A DNA stretch of 64,000 nt from Tragulus kanchil. Lineage: Eukaryota > Chordata > Mammalia > Artiodactyla > Tragulidae. The position numbers and the translations under genes are program-made. Shown one piece after another: positions 34,035-45,264 of the stretch. The notes beneath the pieces are model-generated. The model was not told the origin of the DNA and made no database searches. It saw only the letters and a program-made list of their open reading frames with translations. Every line of letters begins with the position of its first letter. Within the stretch, counting starts at the first letter, position 1. The stretch spans positions 21,655,471 through 21,719,470 of the forward strand of contig JAIOJX010000027.1 of NCBI GenBank assembly GCA_022376925.1, written 5' to 3'.

Positions 34035-36562
34035 GTCGGGTCCCGGACGAGGCCGCCGTGAGGACCCGGCCCGTCCCCTCTTGCCTCGCTGGCTCAGGGC
34101 GGGTCGCGGGCCTCGGCCGGGAGACCCTCCTCGCCGGCCAGTGTTCAGATGGGGGTCCCGGCGCCCCCACCCACGCCGCAGTGTTTGTGGAGCCCAGGAG
34201 CCAGCTCTAGCCCCGGGCTGGGGCACCTCGGGCGGCCACGCTCCAGCCACGTTGTGTCGGTGGCGACCGGCCAGCCCCTGCTGTCTGGGGTCTCCGGAGA
34301 GATTCCTGCCGCCTCGAGAGAGGGCGCAGGCGCTTCTGTCCTGGGTCCTGCTCCTCTGTGAGGAGCAACGGTGCCTAATAAACACGTTTCTGCTTTATTA
34401 ACCCTTCCTCTGGGAATGTCGTGTCTGATCTGGGCTCCGAGTCTTGGACGGCCCGCCCCTCCGCCCTGGCCTGTGGGTCTCCTCTCTCCTCCTCCCTCTG
34501 AGTCCAGACCCCAGGAAGGCAGCGGCTGACCTTTCCCTCTGCACAGCGAAGTAGCGGGCGCCTCTCCAGGGAACAGGTCTTCAGCTGAGCCTGGGTCCGG
34601 GTACGGTGCGATCAGAATGGCCCTCGGGGCCCAGCTCCTGTCTTGTCTCTAAACCCGCATCGGGGCCTGTCTGAGAGCAGGCCCCTTTCTGGCCAGGAGC
34701 CCCTCTGCGATGGAGGGAGGCGGGACGGAGCAGGGAAGGCCGGCCCAGCGGCACACGGCTCTGCAGAGTGCGTCTGTGAGGGACGACGGGCGGGCTTCCT
34801 CCCCGCTCCTTCTGGAAACGGTGGTGAAGATCTGCGGGGGGAGGGCCGTGGGCCGGTGCTCCATCTCTCGGATCACTGTCCTCAGCAAGGACCAGGACTT
34901 GTTTACGAAGGTGGAAGGGGCAACTGGGTTCTGGTTGGTTTCACTCCTGGGCAGGAATTTAAATACCCACTGGCTTAGTGCTTTATAGTAAAAGCCTTTC
35001 CACAGCAGCACATTCTAATCCTCGGAGCTGCCCCTGAAAGGTGGGACAGTACTTTCCTAGAGTCAGACCCCAGCACAGGAGCGTGTTAGGCTTGGACAGG
35101 GCCTCGGCCGCATGTGTAGCTCTCGCGCCCTCGGCCGGGCCGGCCAGCAGCCAGGCCCAGAGAGACCGCAGCCTCCAGAGCTGGGCCGCGGGGCAGCCAG
35201 GCTCGCAGTCCTCAGATGTCCAGCAGGTCCCAGAGGCCTGGGTGCCGACCAGCAGTGATGCGCTGACCCTTGGTCACCGGTTCAAGGTTCTGCAGAGGGA
35301 TCTGCTAAGTCAGCCCCTCCCAGGCTTGGGAACATCACTCCCCATTTCACCAGGAGCTATTTTCTGACTCGGGTTGGTGGGGAAGGGGGGGAATGTTTCC
35401 ATTGGAAGAGGGAGAAAGGTGGCTGGAAGAAAAAAGAAAAAAATCCATCTTCTCCTTAGACGTCAGATTACATCTCCCTTGGGGACACAGGAGTTTTTTT
35501 AGTTGTTCAAACTCTTGTTCTTTCTGGTTACTTTAGGCTCAGTCCCCGCAAAATAACACGAGATGGTAGCCGCCCTCTTCCCTGGACCGCCCGTCGTTCA
35601 GATGTCCTCGTTCCTCTGTGTCCAGGCTGGGCAGGGCCTTGCCGTTGGAGCTGGGAGGGCCCGGAGGTCAGCCATCTGGAGCAGAGGAGTCAGGGACCGT
35701 GTGAAACTGTGTGGCTGGGGCTCACGCACCCGCACGCCTGCCCAGCGCAGCCTCGCCTCGTGCCCGAGTGAGCTGAGGCCGCAGGAGCGGTCTGCGGACG
35801 CCCGGCCTCCCACGGACGCCCCCCACCTCATCACAGCCCCATGTCCCCTGCTGAGGTTCTCCAGGTGACCAGCTTTGCGTGTCCAGGCTTGGCCTCTCCT
35901 GCTCTGCTCCACGGTGAAGCCACACCATGGCGAAGCTGGCCCTAGCCCTTCTCGCCAGGACCTCCTGCCACCGCTGGACTGTGGAAGGCCGCCTCTTCTC
36001 ACAGCCTGTGGGTCCTGGATCTACACTCCTCTGCGTCCGCCCCCGACACCTTCAAAGGTGGGAGTGGGGCTGCATTCTCAGGGATGAATGGGGAGTCCTG
36101 GGCCAGATGGACTGGGGCCCAGGCCTCTCCCAGGACCGAGGCTGGAGGGACTTGGGACAGTCCCTTAGATGGGTGGCGTCTAGGACTGAAGAGTGCGCGG
36201 CTCCCGCCTCAGCCTGGGCACCTGGACGGGGCGGTGCTGCTCTCCTCATTCCCGACTGGCTCCATCCTGACGGCCGCCGCAGAACTGGGGCAGCCCAGGG
36301 ACCCGAAAGGTGCTGGCGTCGACCACACAGACGGGCACACAGTTCAGACTCAAGGGAGGGGCTGACCTCTGGAGCGTCCCCTCCACGGCCGCCTCCTGCC
36401 CTTGGGCTCCACGCCTGGCCCATCCGCGGGGCCGCCACCAGGGGCGCCCTGGAGCTCACCTCCCTGCCGAGATGGAGGTTGAGCACCAGTCACGCCCACG
36501 GCCCCCAGGGCCACCCTCCAGCCCCCAGCCCCTCTGCCTTTGTCGCTGGGGTGTTTCTCCAG

Positions 36563-36755
36563 GCGCCGCAGAGGGTAGGCCTGTACCCCCAGTGTGGCAG
36601 CCCCCCACCCTTCACGCCTCCTTGCCCGAGGCGGCCCAGTTCCAGGAATGGAGTATTACTTACTCTGATGAAAAGGAAAGGGCTGGGGAGCTCTGTGCAC
36701 TTCAGACTCCTCAGGATCTAGGTTAGTGGCCCCCAAACCCCTTGCAGTGAATAAA
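36563..36755 (+). other. Candidate orphan terminal exon with polyA signal
   Basis: A plausible acceptor (gtgtttctccag, ending at 36562) is followed by frames open to stops at 36721 and 36726. AATAAA lies at 36750-36755, then a tgtcttgtatttcg downstream element. It could be the last exon of an unannotated or non-coding transcript, or an alternative GPRC5C 3' end. I do not recognise the peptide in any frame. Low confidence. Confidence 0.2.
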
Positions 36756-36946
36756 GACTCTGTCTTGTATTTCGAACGACAGTCTTGCGAGTGAGTCCTG
36801 CCAGCAGCCAGGGCCCCAGGGAGCCGCTGGCTGGCAGTGCGGGTTTGTTCAGAGACTGAAGCCCCTGGGGGCCTGTGGGTGAGGCTCCAGGAGGGCGGGG
36901 CTCCTGACAGACGCGGGCCCGCCCTGATTCAAGAATACCCCGTGGG

Positions 36947-37240
36947 GGCTTCCCTGGTGGTCCAGTGGGTAAGGACACCGCCTTGCAGTGCACGGGGCGC
37001 CGGTTTGATCCCTGGCCTGGGAAGATCCCACGTGCCGCGGAGCGGCTGGACTGATGCGTCCAATTACTGGAGCTCTGGGGCGCATGCGCCCAGAGCCGGT
37101 GCTCTGCGACGACAGAGACCACCGCGACGGGAGGCCCACATGGGCTGAAGAACAATGATGGATGAAAATAGATAAACGAAAGACCAATAGAAGTGGCGCA
37201 CCTGCTCCCCTCCTCCCCACCCCACCTCCCGGCAAAAAAA
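36947..37240 (+). mobile_element. CHR-type tRNA-derived SINE
   Basis: The + strand element begins gcttccctggtggtccagtg, has ggtttgatccctggcctggg as a B-box region, then gagctctggggcgcatgcgc, gcccagagccggtgctctgc, and ends in a gacaaagg-like and A-rich tail. A second, diverged + strand element follows at 37477-37583 (gcttctctggcggtctggtg). Confidence 0.88.
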
Positions 37241-38047
37241 AATCAAAACAAAAGAATACCCCATGGCCCGGTGGTCCAGTTGTGTCACAGACAAAACCAG
37301 CACAGGCCAGAGCTTGTCGCTGGTGACGCTGCGGTGAAATGCACACCCACCTCTCTCAAACTGTAGACCTGGGAGTAGTTCAGACTTCGTCACGGCTCAG
37401 GATTAAATCCGTTTATTTTCCCTACGTGAGGAGTTCATGCTACAGCGTCCCTGTGTGTTCATCAAGAACCTTCCTGGGGCTTCTCTGGCGGTCTGGTGGT
37501 CAGGACTCTGCTTCCTCTGCAGGGGGCACAGGTGCCATCCCCGGTCAGAGAGCTAGAATCTCACAAGCCTTGAGGTGGGCCAATCAAATCCTTTCTCTGG
37601 GATGTATTCATGTTTTAAATTACACACCTTGCCTTCTAGGACTCACAAAGGCTGTTTGATTCCAACTGAATTTTTTTCTTGTTGGGGGTTTATTCTAAGG
37701 GGAAGCGAGGCCTCCCAAACCAGGAAAGCCCAAGATCAGTGCCTCCTTGCTCGGCCCTTCCTGCGTCGTCTCCTCACCGCCCCCCACCAAACTCAAGCAA
37801 GGTCTGGCATTGCAAAGCGGGGCCAAGAGAGGGGACCCGCCTTTGTCTTAATCCTGCTACTGCTTAGCGCGCTGCTGGAGCGGGCGCTACTGGGTGAGAT
37901 TCTGGGCTCATGGCTGGAGCCAGGGAGGATCAAAACCTCAGGAGGACCTGCCGAGAACTACAGCCAACTCGTTTGGGGGACCCCGCAGTTCCTGTAAGAG
38001 CGAGATGCAGGTGAAGTGACTCGCCCCTGGTCACGCAGCCAGCGAGG

Positions 38048-40110
38048 GTCCACGCCCTCCAGCCGGTTCTGGATCCACCGAGCACTTCTAGCCCCAGGGG
38101 GCCCGTGGTGCTCAGGCTCAGAGGAGAGAGACCAGACTTGATTCCTGTCCGCTGTCTGCATTCTGGGCCCTCCCGGAAGCTGCAGCTCCCTCTCACCGCA
38201 GCTGCATGAATTATTGAGCATCTGCCTCAGCCGGTAATGCTCTGACCTCATCCTCCCCAGGCTCAGGGCGGGGCTCTGACCTCGGTCTCCTTGAGGAAAG
38301 GTGGCTGATGGGCAGGAGCTGAGCCGGCGGGTCCCTCTGGGGGTGACAGAGACGGGCACCAGTACCCTCAGGGAAGGGGTGGGGGCCAGGGGCCGGTCGC
38401 TCACGGGCAGCAGGAGATGACAGCCGAGGAGAGAAGCTTCCCTAGGAATCAGCCGGCCATGGGCTCCGATCCTGACTCTTGCTTACTGCGTGACTGTGGG
38501 CGGCTCTCCTGAGCCTGCCTCAGTGTCCTCATCTGTAAAGTGGCAGGATAACACTCTGCGTTCATATGTCGTGTTGAGCTCCTCAAGGTCACTCCAGGGA
38601 CGCCACAGTCAAGGATAAGCCTCCAGGAGCTGCTCCGTGTTTCCTGCCCAGACAGGCTGCTCTCTGGGCCAGATTCCGCCACCTTCCCCCTCAGGAGGGG
38701 CCACATCTTCTCTCTGCTGCCCTTCAAGGGCACCCGGTGGGTGGGACAGCAGGTTGCTGAGAGTGGAGGGGGACAGGCCCTGCAGGGCCCTGACGGGCAG
38801 GGGTGGGCAGCCAAGGTGTCCACGAGGGTCACCTGGGCGCAGGACGTCAAGAAGCCAGGCCGAAGAACTAGTATTGACCAGCTTTCAGTTCGTAAGCAAA
38901 TGCTTATTAAGCGCCTTCTCTGGGGACCTTGAGAGATCTGGGCTCTACCTGCTGGGGTCCCCAGCCTGACTCCCCGTGACCAGGGCGGACCCGAGCTGGA
39001 GGGCCGCTGTGGGGCTACTTCTGCTGTCTCCGGGCTCCTCGGGTGGGACCAGCTCTCACTAACTCCCAGCAGCCCGCGAGGTCCACGCCCTCCAGCCGGT
39101 TCTGGATCCACCGAGCACTTCTAGCCCCAGGGGGCCCGTGGTGCTCAGGCTCAGAGGAGAGAGACCAGACTTGATTCCTGTCCGCTGTCTGCATTCTGGG
39201 CCCTCCCGGAAGCTGCAGCTCCCTCTCACCGCAGCTGCATGAATTATTGAGCATCTGCCTCAGCCGGTAATGCTCTGACCTCATCCTCCCCAGGCTCAGG
39301 GCGGGGCTCTGACCTCGGTCTCCTTGAGGAAAGGTGGCTGATGGGCAGGAGCTGAGCCGGCGGGTCCCTCTGGGGGTGACAGAGACGGGCACCAGTACCC
39401 TCAGGGAAGGGGTGGGGGCCAGGGGCCGGTCGCTCACGGGCAGCAGGAGATGACAGCCGAGGAGAGAAGCTTCCCTAGGAATCAGCCGGCCATGGGCTCC
39501 GATCCTGACTCTTGCTTACTGCGTGACTGTGGGCGGCTCTCCTGAGCCTGCCTCAGTGTCCTCATCTGTAAAGTGGCAGGATAACACTCTGCGTTCATAT
39601 GTCGTGTTGAGCTCCTCAAGGTCACTCCAGGGACGCCACAGTCAAGGATAAGCCTCCAGGAGCTGCTCCGTGTTTCCTGCCCAGACAGGCTGCTCTCTGG
39701 GCCAGATTCCGCCACCTTCCCCCTCAGGAGGGGCCACATCTTCTCTCTGCTGCCCTTCAAGGGCACCCGGTGGGTGGGACAGCAGGTTGCTGAGAGTGGA
39801 GGGGGACAGGCCCTGCAGGGCCCTGACGGGCAGGGGTGGGCAGCCAAGGTGTCCACGAGGGTCACCTGGGCGCAGGACGTCAAGAAGCCAGGCCGAAGAA
39901 CTAGTATTGACCAGCTTTCAGTTCGTAAGCAAATGCTTATTAAGCGCCTTCTCTGGGGACCTTGAGAGATCTGGGCTCTACCTGCTGGGGTCCCCAGCCT
40001 GACTCCCCGTGACCAGGGCGGACCCGAGCTGGAGGGGCCGCTGTGGCGGTGCTACTTCTGCTGTCTCCGGGCTCCTCGGGTGGGACCAGCTCTCACTAAC
40101 TCCCAGCAGC
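38048..40110 (+). repeat. Direct duplication K (38048-39073 and 39081-40110)
   Basis: About 1.03 kb is repeated with a 7-bp spacer at an offset of 1033 bp. Copy 1 has lost bases close to its end (gagctggaggggccgctgtggcggtgc becomes gagctggagggccgctgtggggc, a shortened form). The rest is identical. The block carries a MIR and no gene. Confidence 0.95.
38455..38575 (+). mobile_element. MIR (repeated at 39488-39608)
   Basis: Classic MIR order on the + strand: gggctccgatcctgactctt, gcttactgcgtgactgtggg, cctcagtgtcctcatctgta, aagtggcaggataac. The second occurrence is within duplication K. Confidence 0.85.
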
Positions 40111-40528
40111 GGGGAGCCCCCCGACCCTGCTAGGGTCTCCTCACGTGTAAAATAGACCCCAGCTCTAGTTCTGCCTACGTCCTGGCTTGGGGTGGGGACC
40201 GCTGTTGAATGAGACGACCCCCAAAGCACTGTGCTGAGAGTGGCCCAGGGGCCTCGAGGACTGGTCAGACTCAGGCCCTACCACCGGCCGGCCCTGCCTG
40301 CAACAGAGGCGCGGCGTGGGGGTCGCGGGCAGGGCTCGCCCCCAGAATCCCCGCCGGCTGACTGCTTCCTTCCATCGCCTCTCCAGTCCTACCCTGTGAA
40401 GGGTGGCGGCGGCGGTGGCGGGATAAGGGGGAGCAGAATGCAGGCTCCAGAATTCCACCAACACCCCTCTATCTCCCCCGCACCTGGGGTGGCAGGAGGA
40501 GGGGGTGGGGGCCGAGCCTCAGGCGCTC

Positions 40529-40536
40529 TGACGTCA
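40529..40536. promoter_or_regulatory. Consensus CRE palindrome tgacgtca
   Basis: The 8-bp full cAMP-response element occurs in a GC-rich stretch between GPRC5C and the CD300 gene. CREB/ATF factors bind this motif. Whether this site is functional is unknown; it could mark an enhancer or an unannotated promoter. Confidence 0.35.
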
Positions 40537-41633
40537 CTCTCCGGCCAGGGCCTGACCCCCGGCCCCAGCCAACCCGGGCCCGGGGCCGCCTCCTGCTCCC
40601 CGCCCCCAGCCCCGCCCCACACCCCTGGAACCGGATCCCCCGCCAGAGCCGCAGGCCTGGACCGGCAGCCTCAACTGGTCCGTCTGGGCGGGCCCAGTCG
40701 GGCAGGCGGCTCCTGCCCCTTCTCCGCCTTCAGGGCCCAGCCGGGCCAAGATCCAGTCCTGCCCCTCAGCCTCTGGGGACCTCTTTTCCGTCCCCTCCCG
40801 GGCTGCGAGCCCATCGCCCTGGCCGATACCTACGGCATTCACCCCTGTATCTCGGGCCCAGCACAAGGCGGGTGCTTGTTCCCTTGACAAGAAATGGCCC
40901 TTTCTGGGCTCAGGACGCTCGGCTGGGTGGGCGTGAAGGGCGCCGGGAGCCCACTGCCTCCTGCCCACCCTGCCTCCGGGGCAGGGCTTCTCAGACTGTC
41001 AGGACCGACGTTCGGGCCCGGATCTTTCTCTGTGCTGCGCCCGTGCTATGCAGGGCGGACACGGCAGCCTCCTTCACCTCCACCGTCTAGATGTCGCCCT
41101 CCAACCTCTACTAGTGTCTCCAGACATCACCCAGCGTCCTCCGGAGGCTGATTCCTGGGTTGAAATCCAGTCCTCGGCGGGGCTGTAGTGGGTGTCCAGG
41201 CTCACGGGCACTGGGCCTGGAGCCGGAGCCCACCCCACTGCAAGTCCAGGACTCTGTGACTTTGCTGCCTTCCCCTCCCCGGGCTGGTTTACGGACGCTT
41301 CAGGCCCATCTGGGGACGGTGACCCGCAGCGGAGGGCCTTGAGGCGGCACTGCCCACCCGCTCCTCTCACTGTGCAAGACCAATCTCGGCTCCTCCCCTG
41401 GGAGGGTGCTCAGCAGAGGCCCCGGGGCCGGGGGGCCGGGGACACAGATGTTTTCCTGTCACCAGCAGCCAGCGTAGCTGGGGAGACTTACAGGGCCTAT
41501 CCGTCGGCAACCTCCAGGCTCAGGGGGCTGAGGCCACCCGCAGAGCTCCAGATGTCAGGATGGAGCGTCAAGGGAGGATCCTGGTCAGTCCTGGCGAGGC
41601 TCAGCTTCTGTTCTCTTTCCACACGTGTGAGTG

Positions 41634-41818
41634 CGTGCGCGTTCGCTCTGTTGTGTTGGACGCTTTGTGACCCCGTGAACTGTAGCCCGCCAGGCTCCTC
41701 TGTCCGTGGATCTCTCCAGGCAAGAATGCTGGAGTGGGCAGCCATCCCCTTCTCCAGGGGATCTTCCTGATCCAGGAATTGATCCCAGGGTTTCTGCCTT
41801 GCAGGAGGATTCCTTGTG
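41634..41818 (-). mobile_element. BovA2-type SINE
   Basis: Minus strand order: gttcgctctgttgtgttgga, tgtagcccgccaggctcctc, ccaggcaagaatgctggag, ccttctccaggggatcttcc, ttgcaggaggattcc. It is near full length, with a degraded tRNA-side end. Confidence 0.9.
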
Positions 41819-42214
41819 ATCTGAGTAACGGAATGGAGTTTTTGTAGGACAAAAAGCAGATGGTTCCTGGCTGGGGGAGGTTCTGTTCAGCCCCTTACCC
41901 AGGCCCGTTTGGGGCTGGTCGGCAGATGAAGAGCAGAGGAGGGTGGGGTCGGCGCTGTTGGCACGCCCTCCCCCATCCCACATGCAAAACAAGGTTTTCA
42001 AAATGATCCAATCCCAGCCTGAAGGGTTACCGCTCCTGTCTTTCCCCATATTCTTATCTTCCTGTATTTGCATAAAGAGACAAAAGACCAGAACCAGAGG
42101 AAGAGATGGGTCCCAGGACCAGGCAGACGAGGGACCGGAAGACTTTTCACTGTTTTTTCCTCTCTCCTCCCTTCCCCTCCTTTCTTCCTTCCTCTCATTC
42201 ATTCCTTCTCCATG

Positions 42215-42332
42215 AACATAAATTGCATAAGCCTTCATTGCAGCATATGGGATCTCATTCCCTGACCAGGGACCCAAGTCCTCTGCATTGGGAGCTCAAG
42301 AGTCCTAGCCACTGGGCCACCAGGGAAGTTTT
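42215..42332 (-). mobile_element. CHR-type SINE fragment (3' part repeated at 43356-43420)
   Basis: Reads cagcatatgggatctcattc, cctgaccagggacccaag, ctctgcattgggagctcaag, ctgggccaccagggaag. Duplication L begins in the middle of this element, so only its second half appears twice. Confidence 0.8.
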
Positions 42333-44436
42333 GAAAATAAATTACATATTGTTAAAAAACTGTTCTAAAAGAAAGAAAAGATGCCCGAAGGGGGGCTCCC
42401 CTGGAGCAGCCCCTCTTCCCATTGGCCTGTGCGGTCACTGCCCTGCCCTCCACGGAGAACAGCCTCGGGCACCCCCGGCCACACCCCAGAAAAAGGGGTT
42501 TCTGTCCGCCTGCCTCGTTTTTCCACCTCACTCTTCCCTGGGGAGGTGCTGAGGAGGCTGAGGATGGGGGCCAGGAGAGGAGAGTGGGCGTTCACGGCCT
42601 GAAGGGGCCGAGGTCGCCCACGGTGGTCCCCACCTTGCTAAATGCTGGCGGTTCTGAGAACTCTGAGTGAGATCTTCCTCGCAGATTGGTGAGCTCCTGC
42701 CCTTGGCAGCTTTTCTGCATGAAGCTAGCTCTTGGTTGTAAAACACGCCGTGTCTGAAGGACCCACGGTTTAGACCTGGGAAGAACATTGAGCTGGTTCA
42801 TTCATTCTTTTTCTTTCAATACTTCTATTTGTCTGGCTGTGCCAGGTCTTCGCTGTGGCATGGGGATCCTCAGTTGCCACAGCTGAACTCTTAGTCGGGG
42901 TGTGCTGGATCCAGTTCCCCGACCCGGGATCCAGCCGGGCCCCCTTGCCCGGGAGTGTGGAGTCCTAGCCCCTGGACCACGGGAAGCCCGCGTTCCTTCT
43001 TCAGCTCCTCGTCAGCGCTCGTGACAGGCTGTTAACTGCTCACGCTCAGCGTCTCCACACTCAGCTCCATCATGCACGCCATCCTCCTAACACCTCCAAC
43101 CCGCAAGCCCCATCTCCGTGCGTCACTTCAGCTCCGTGTCCGACGTCCCTGGGGGCTAGATCACCACCCACCATCCATGTGATTTCTACAGTGGCCTCCC
43201 TGTTTCGATAGGACGGTGCCATCCTCTGGGGCTGAGAGGTCAGGGTCACCCATAAGCGTGCAGGTGTCTGAGTAGCTGCATCGGGGATGAGGGCTTTCCC
43301 CTCATCAGGGGTCAGGTCGGAAAGTGGAGCCCGGGGGACTAGCCCGAAGGGCCCCAGGGACCCAAGTCCTCTGCATTGGGAGCTCAAGAGTCCTAGCCAC
43401 TGGGCCACCAGGGAAGTTTTGAAAATAAATTACATATTGTTAAAAAACTGTTCTAAAAGAAAGAAAAGATGCCCGAAGGGGGGCTCCCCTGGAGCAGCCC
43501 CTCTTCCCATTGGCCTGTGCGGTCACTGCCCTGCCCTCCACGGAGAACAGCCTCGGGCACCCCCGGCCACACCCCAGAAAAAGGGGTTTCTGTCCGCCTG
43601 CCTCGTTTTTCCACCTCACTCTTCCCTGGGGAGGTGCTGAGGAGGCTGAGGATGGGGGCCAGGAGAGGAGAGTGGGCGTTCACGGCCTGAAGGGGCCGAG
43701 GTCGCCCACGGTGGTCCCCACCTTGCTAAATGCTGGCGGTTCTGAGAACTCTGAGTGAGATCTTCCTGCGCAGATTGGTGAGCTCCTGCCCTTGGCAGCT
43801 TTTCTGCATGAAGCTAGCTCTTGGTTGTAAAACACGCCGTGTCTGAAGGACCCACGGTTTAGACCTGGGAAGAACATTGAGCTGGTTCATTCATTCTTTT
43901 TCTTTCAATACTTCTATTTGTCTGGCTGTGCCAGGTCTTCGCTGTGGCATGGGGGATCCTCAGTTGCCACAGCTGAACTCTTAGTCGGGGTGTGCTGGAT
44001 CCAGTTCCCCGACCCGGGATCCAGCCGGGCCCCCTTGCCCGGGAGTGTGGAGTCCTAGCCCCTGGACCACGGGAAGCCCGCGTTCCTTCTTCAGCTCCTC
44101 GTCAGCGCTCGTGACAGGCTGTTAACTGCTCACGCTCAGCGTCTCCACACTCAGCTCCATCATGCACGCCATCCTCCTAACACCTCCAACCCGCAAGCCC
44201 CATCTCCGTGCGTCACTTCAGCTCCGTGTCCGACGTCCCTGGGGGCTAGATCACCACCCACCATCCATGTGATTTCTACAGTGGCCTCCCTGTTTCGATA
44301 GGACGGTGCCATCCTCTGGGGCTGAGAGGTCAGGGTCACCCATAAGCGTGCAGGTGTCTGAGTAGCTGCATCGGGGATGAGGGCTTTCCCCTCATCAGGG
44401 GTCAGGTCGGAAAGTGGAGCCCGGGGGACTAGCCCG
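42268..44436 (+). repeat. Direct duplication L (42268-43346 and 43356-44436)
   Basis: About 1.08 kb is repeated with a 9-bp spacer at an offset of 1088 bp. Single-base differences are few (cttcctcgcag against cttcctgcgcag; catggggatc against catgggggatc). The block carries two CHR-type SINEs and no gene. Confidence 0.95.
42803..42991 (-). mobile_element. CHR-type SINE (repeated at 43891-44079)
   Basis: Reverse order: tctggctgtgccaggtcttc, cctcagttgccacagctgaa, ccagttccccgacccgggat, ctagcccctggaccacggga. The second copy is in duplication L. Confidence 0.82.
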
Positions 44437-44649
44437 GGTGGAGGGAGGGTGGCTCTTCTAGGTCAGAATCACAAAGACCAACAGGTGAGTTTGTGAGTCA
44501 TCAGAAGGTCTGTTCTCCACGGGCACCAGTGAGCAGGGAATCTGACATAGTTGCTATTTTGCCATCTGCCAAAGTCCCGCAGACTTTGGACAATGTGACG
44601 GAAATGTGTCATCTCATGGTTCTGGAGGCGGGGAATCCAAAATCAAGGT

Positions 44650-44944
44650 GATGGGGGACTTCGCTGGCAGTCCAGTCGCTCAGACTTCAGCTGCCACCGC
44701 CGGAGGCGCTGAGAGTCCACATGCTGTGCATGCGTGGGCGTGTGCTATGGGGCTTCAGTCCTGTCCCCAGGGACGGTAGCCCGCCAGGCTCCTCTGTGCA
44801 TGGGATTCTCCGGGCAAGAACACTGGAGTGAGTGCCAGGTCCTCCTCCAGGGGATCTTGCTGACTCAGGTGTGGAACCTGCGTCTCCCATGGCTCCTGCA
44901 TGGCAGGTGGATGCTCTAAGGCTGAGCCACCAGGACGTCCCTGT
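44650..44944 (-). mobile_element. BovA2-type SINE next to an opposite-strand CHR head
   Basis: 44740-44942 is a minus-strand BovA2 (gacggtagcccgccaggctc, ccgggcaagaacactggag, tccaggggatcttgctgac, ggctgagccaccaggacgtc). It is preceded at 44650-44700 by a + strand CHR-type start (ggggacttcgctggcagtcc), suggesting one SINE inserted into another. Confidence 0.78.
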
Positions 44945-45264
44945 GGGCAGTGCGGCCAAAAGGAACGCCGGGGGGTCGGTAGGCTTGGTCCGCCGGAGGC
45001 TGGGAGAGGGTCTGCTCCAGGCTCTCTCCTTGGCCAGCGAGGGCCCTCTTCCCTCTGTCTCTTCACATCGTTCCCTCTGGGCATGTGTGTGGGTCCCTCT
45101 TCACCCAGTTTCACTGGGGATCACCCCCATGACCTCATTTTAACGTCACTGCTTCTGTAAGGAGCTCCTCTCCACAGCATGTCTCGTCCTGAGTCTCCCA
45201 CAACCCCCTGCACCAGTCTTGGGCACGGAGGAGGCGGGTGGGCCGTCCCCAGAGGCGGCATACA

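Larger units (their letters stand above)
32458..34508 (+). repeat. Direct duplication J (32458-33468 and 33496-34508)
   Basis: About 1.01 kb, holding the end of GPRC5C intron 3, the terminal coding exon, the 3' UTR, the polyA signal and downstream sequence, is repeated at an offset of 1038-1040 bp. The differences I found are two substitutions near 33169-33174 (agctctcgccgcggg against agctctagccccggg) and short losses in the c/t-rich end of copy 1. The 27-bp spacer (33469-33495) contains a gagcgagcggcgctc inverted repeat. Likely an unmerged contig overlap. Confidence 0.95.
34509..38047 (+). other. Intergenic DNA 3' of GPRC5C
   Basis: No recognised gene. It holds two + strand CHR-type SINEs (36947-37240, 37477-37583) and a possible acceptor/ORF/polyA arrangement at 36563-36755. 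Reading frames up to 264 codons occur (35927-36721), but none resembles a known protein. Confidence 0.65.
40111..42267 (+). other. Intergenic GC-rich DNA with a consensus CRE
   Basis: No gene is recognised. A GC-rich stretch at about 40380-40760 has gcggcggcggtggcggg and runs of g and c. A perfect tgacgtca palindrome lies at 40529-40536. A BovA2 SINE (41634-41818, minus) and part of a CHR element (from 42215) lie toward the end. Confidence 0.6.

Noticed and set aside
35927..36721. 264-codon ORF as a protein-coding gene
   Set aside because: No recognisable domain, GC-rich context, and no supporting splice structure apart from a weak acceptor near its end. Only the terminal-exon possibility is kept, at low confidence.
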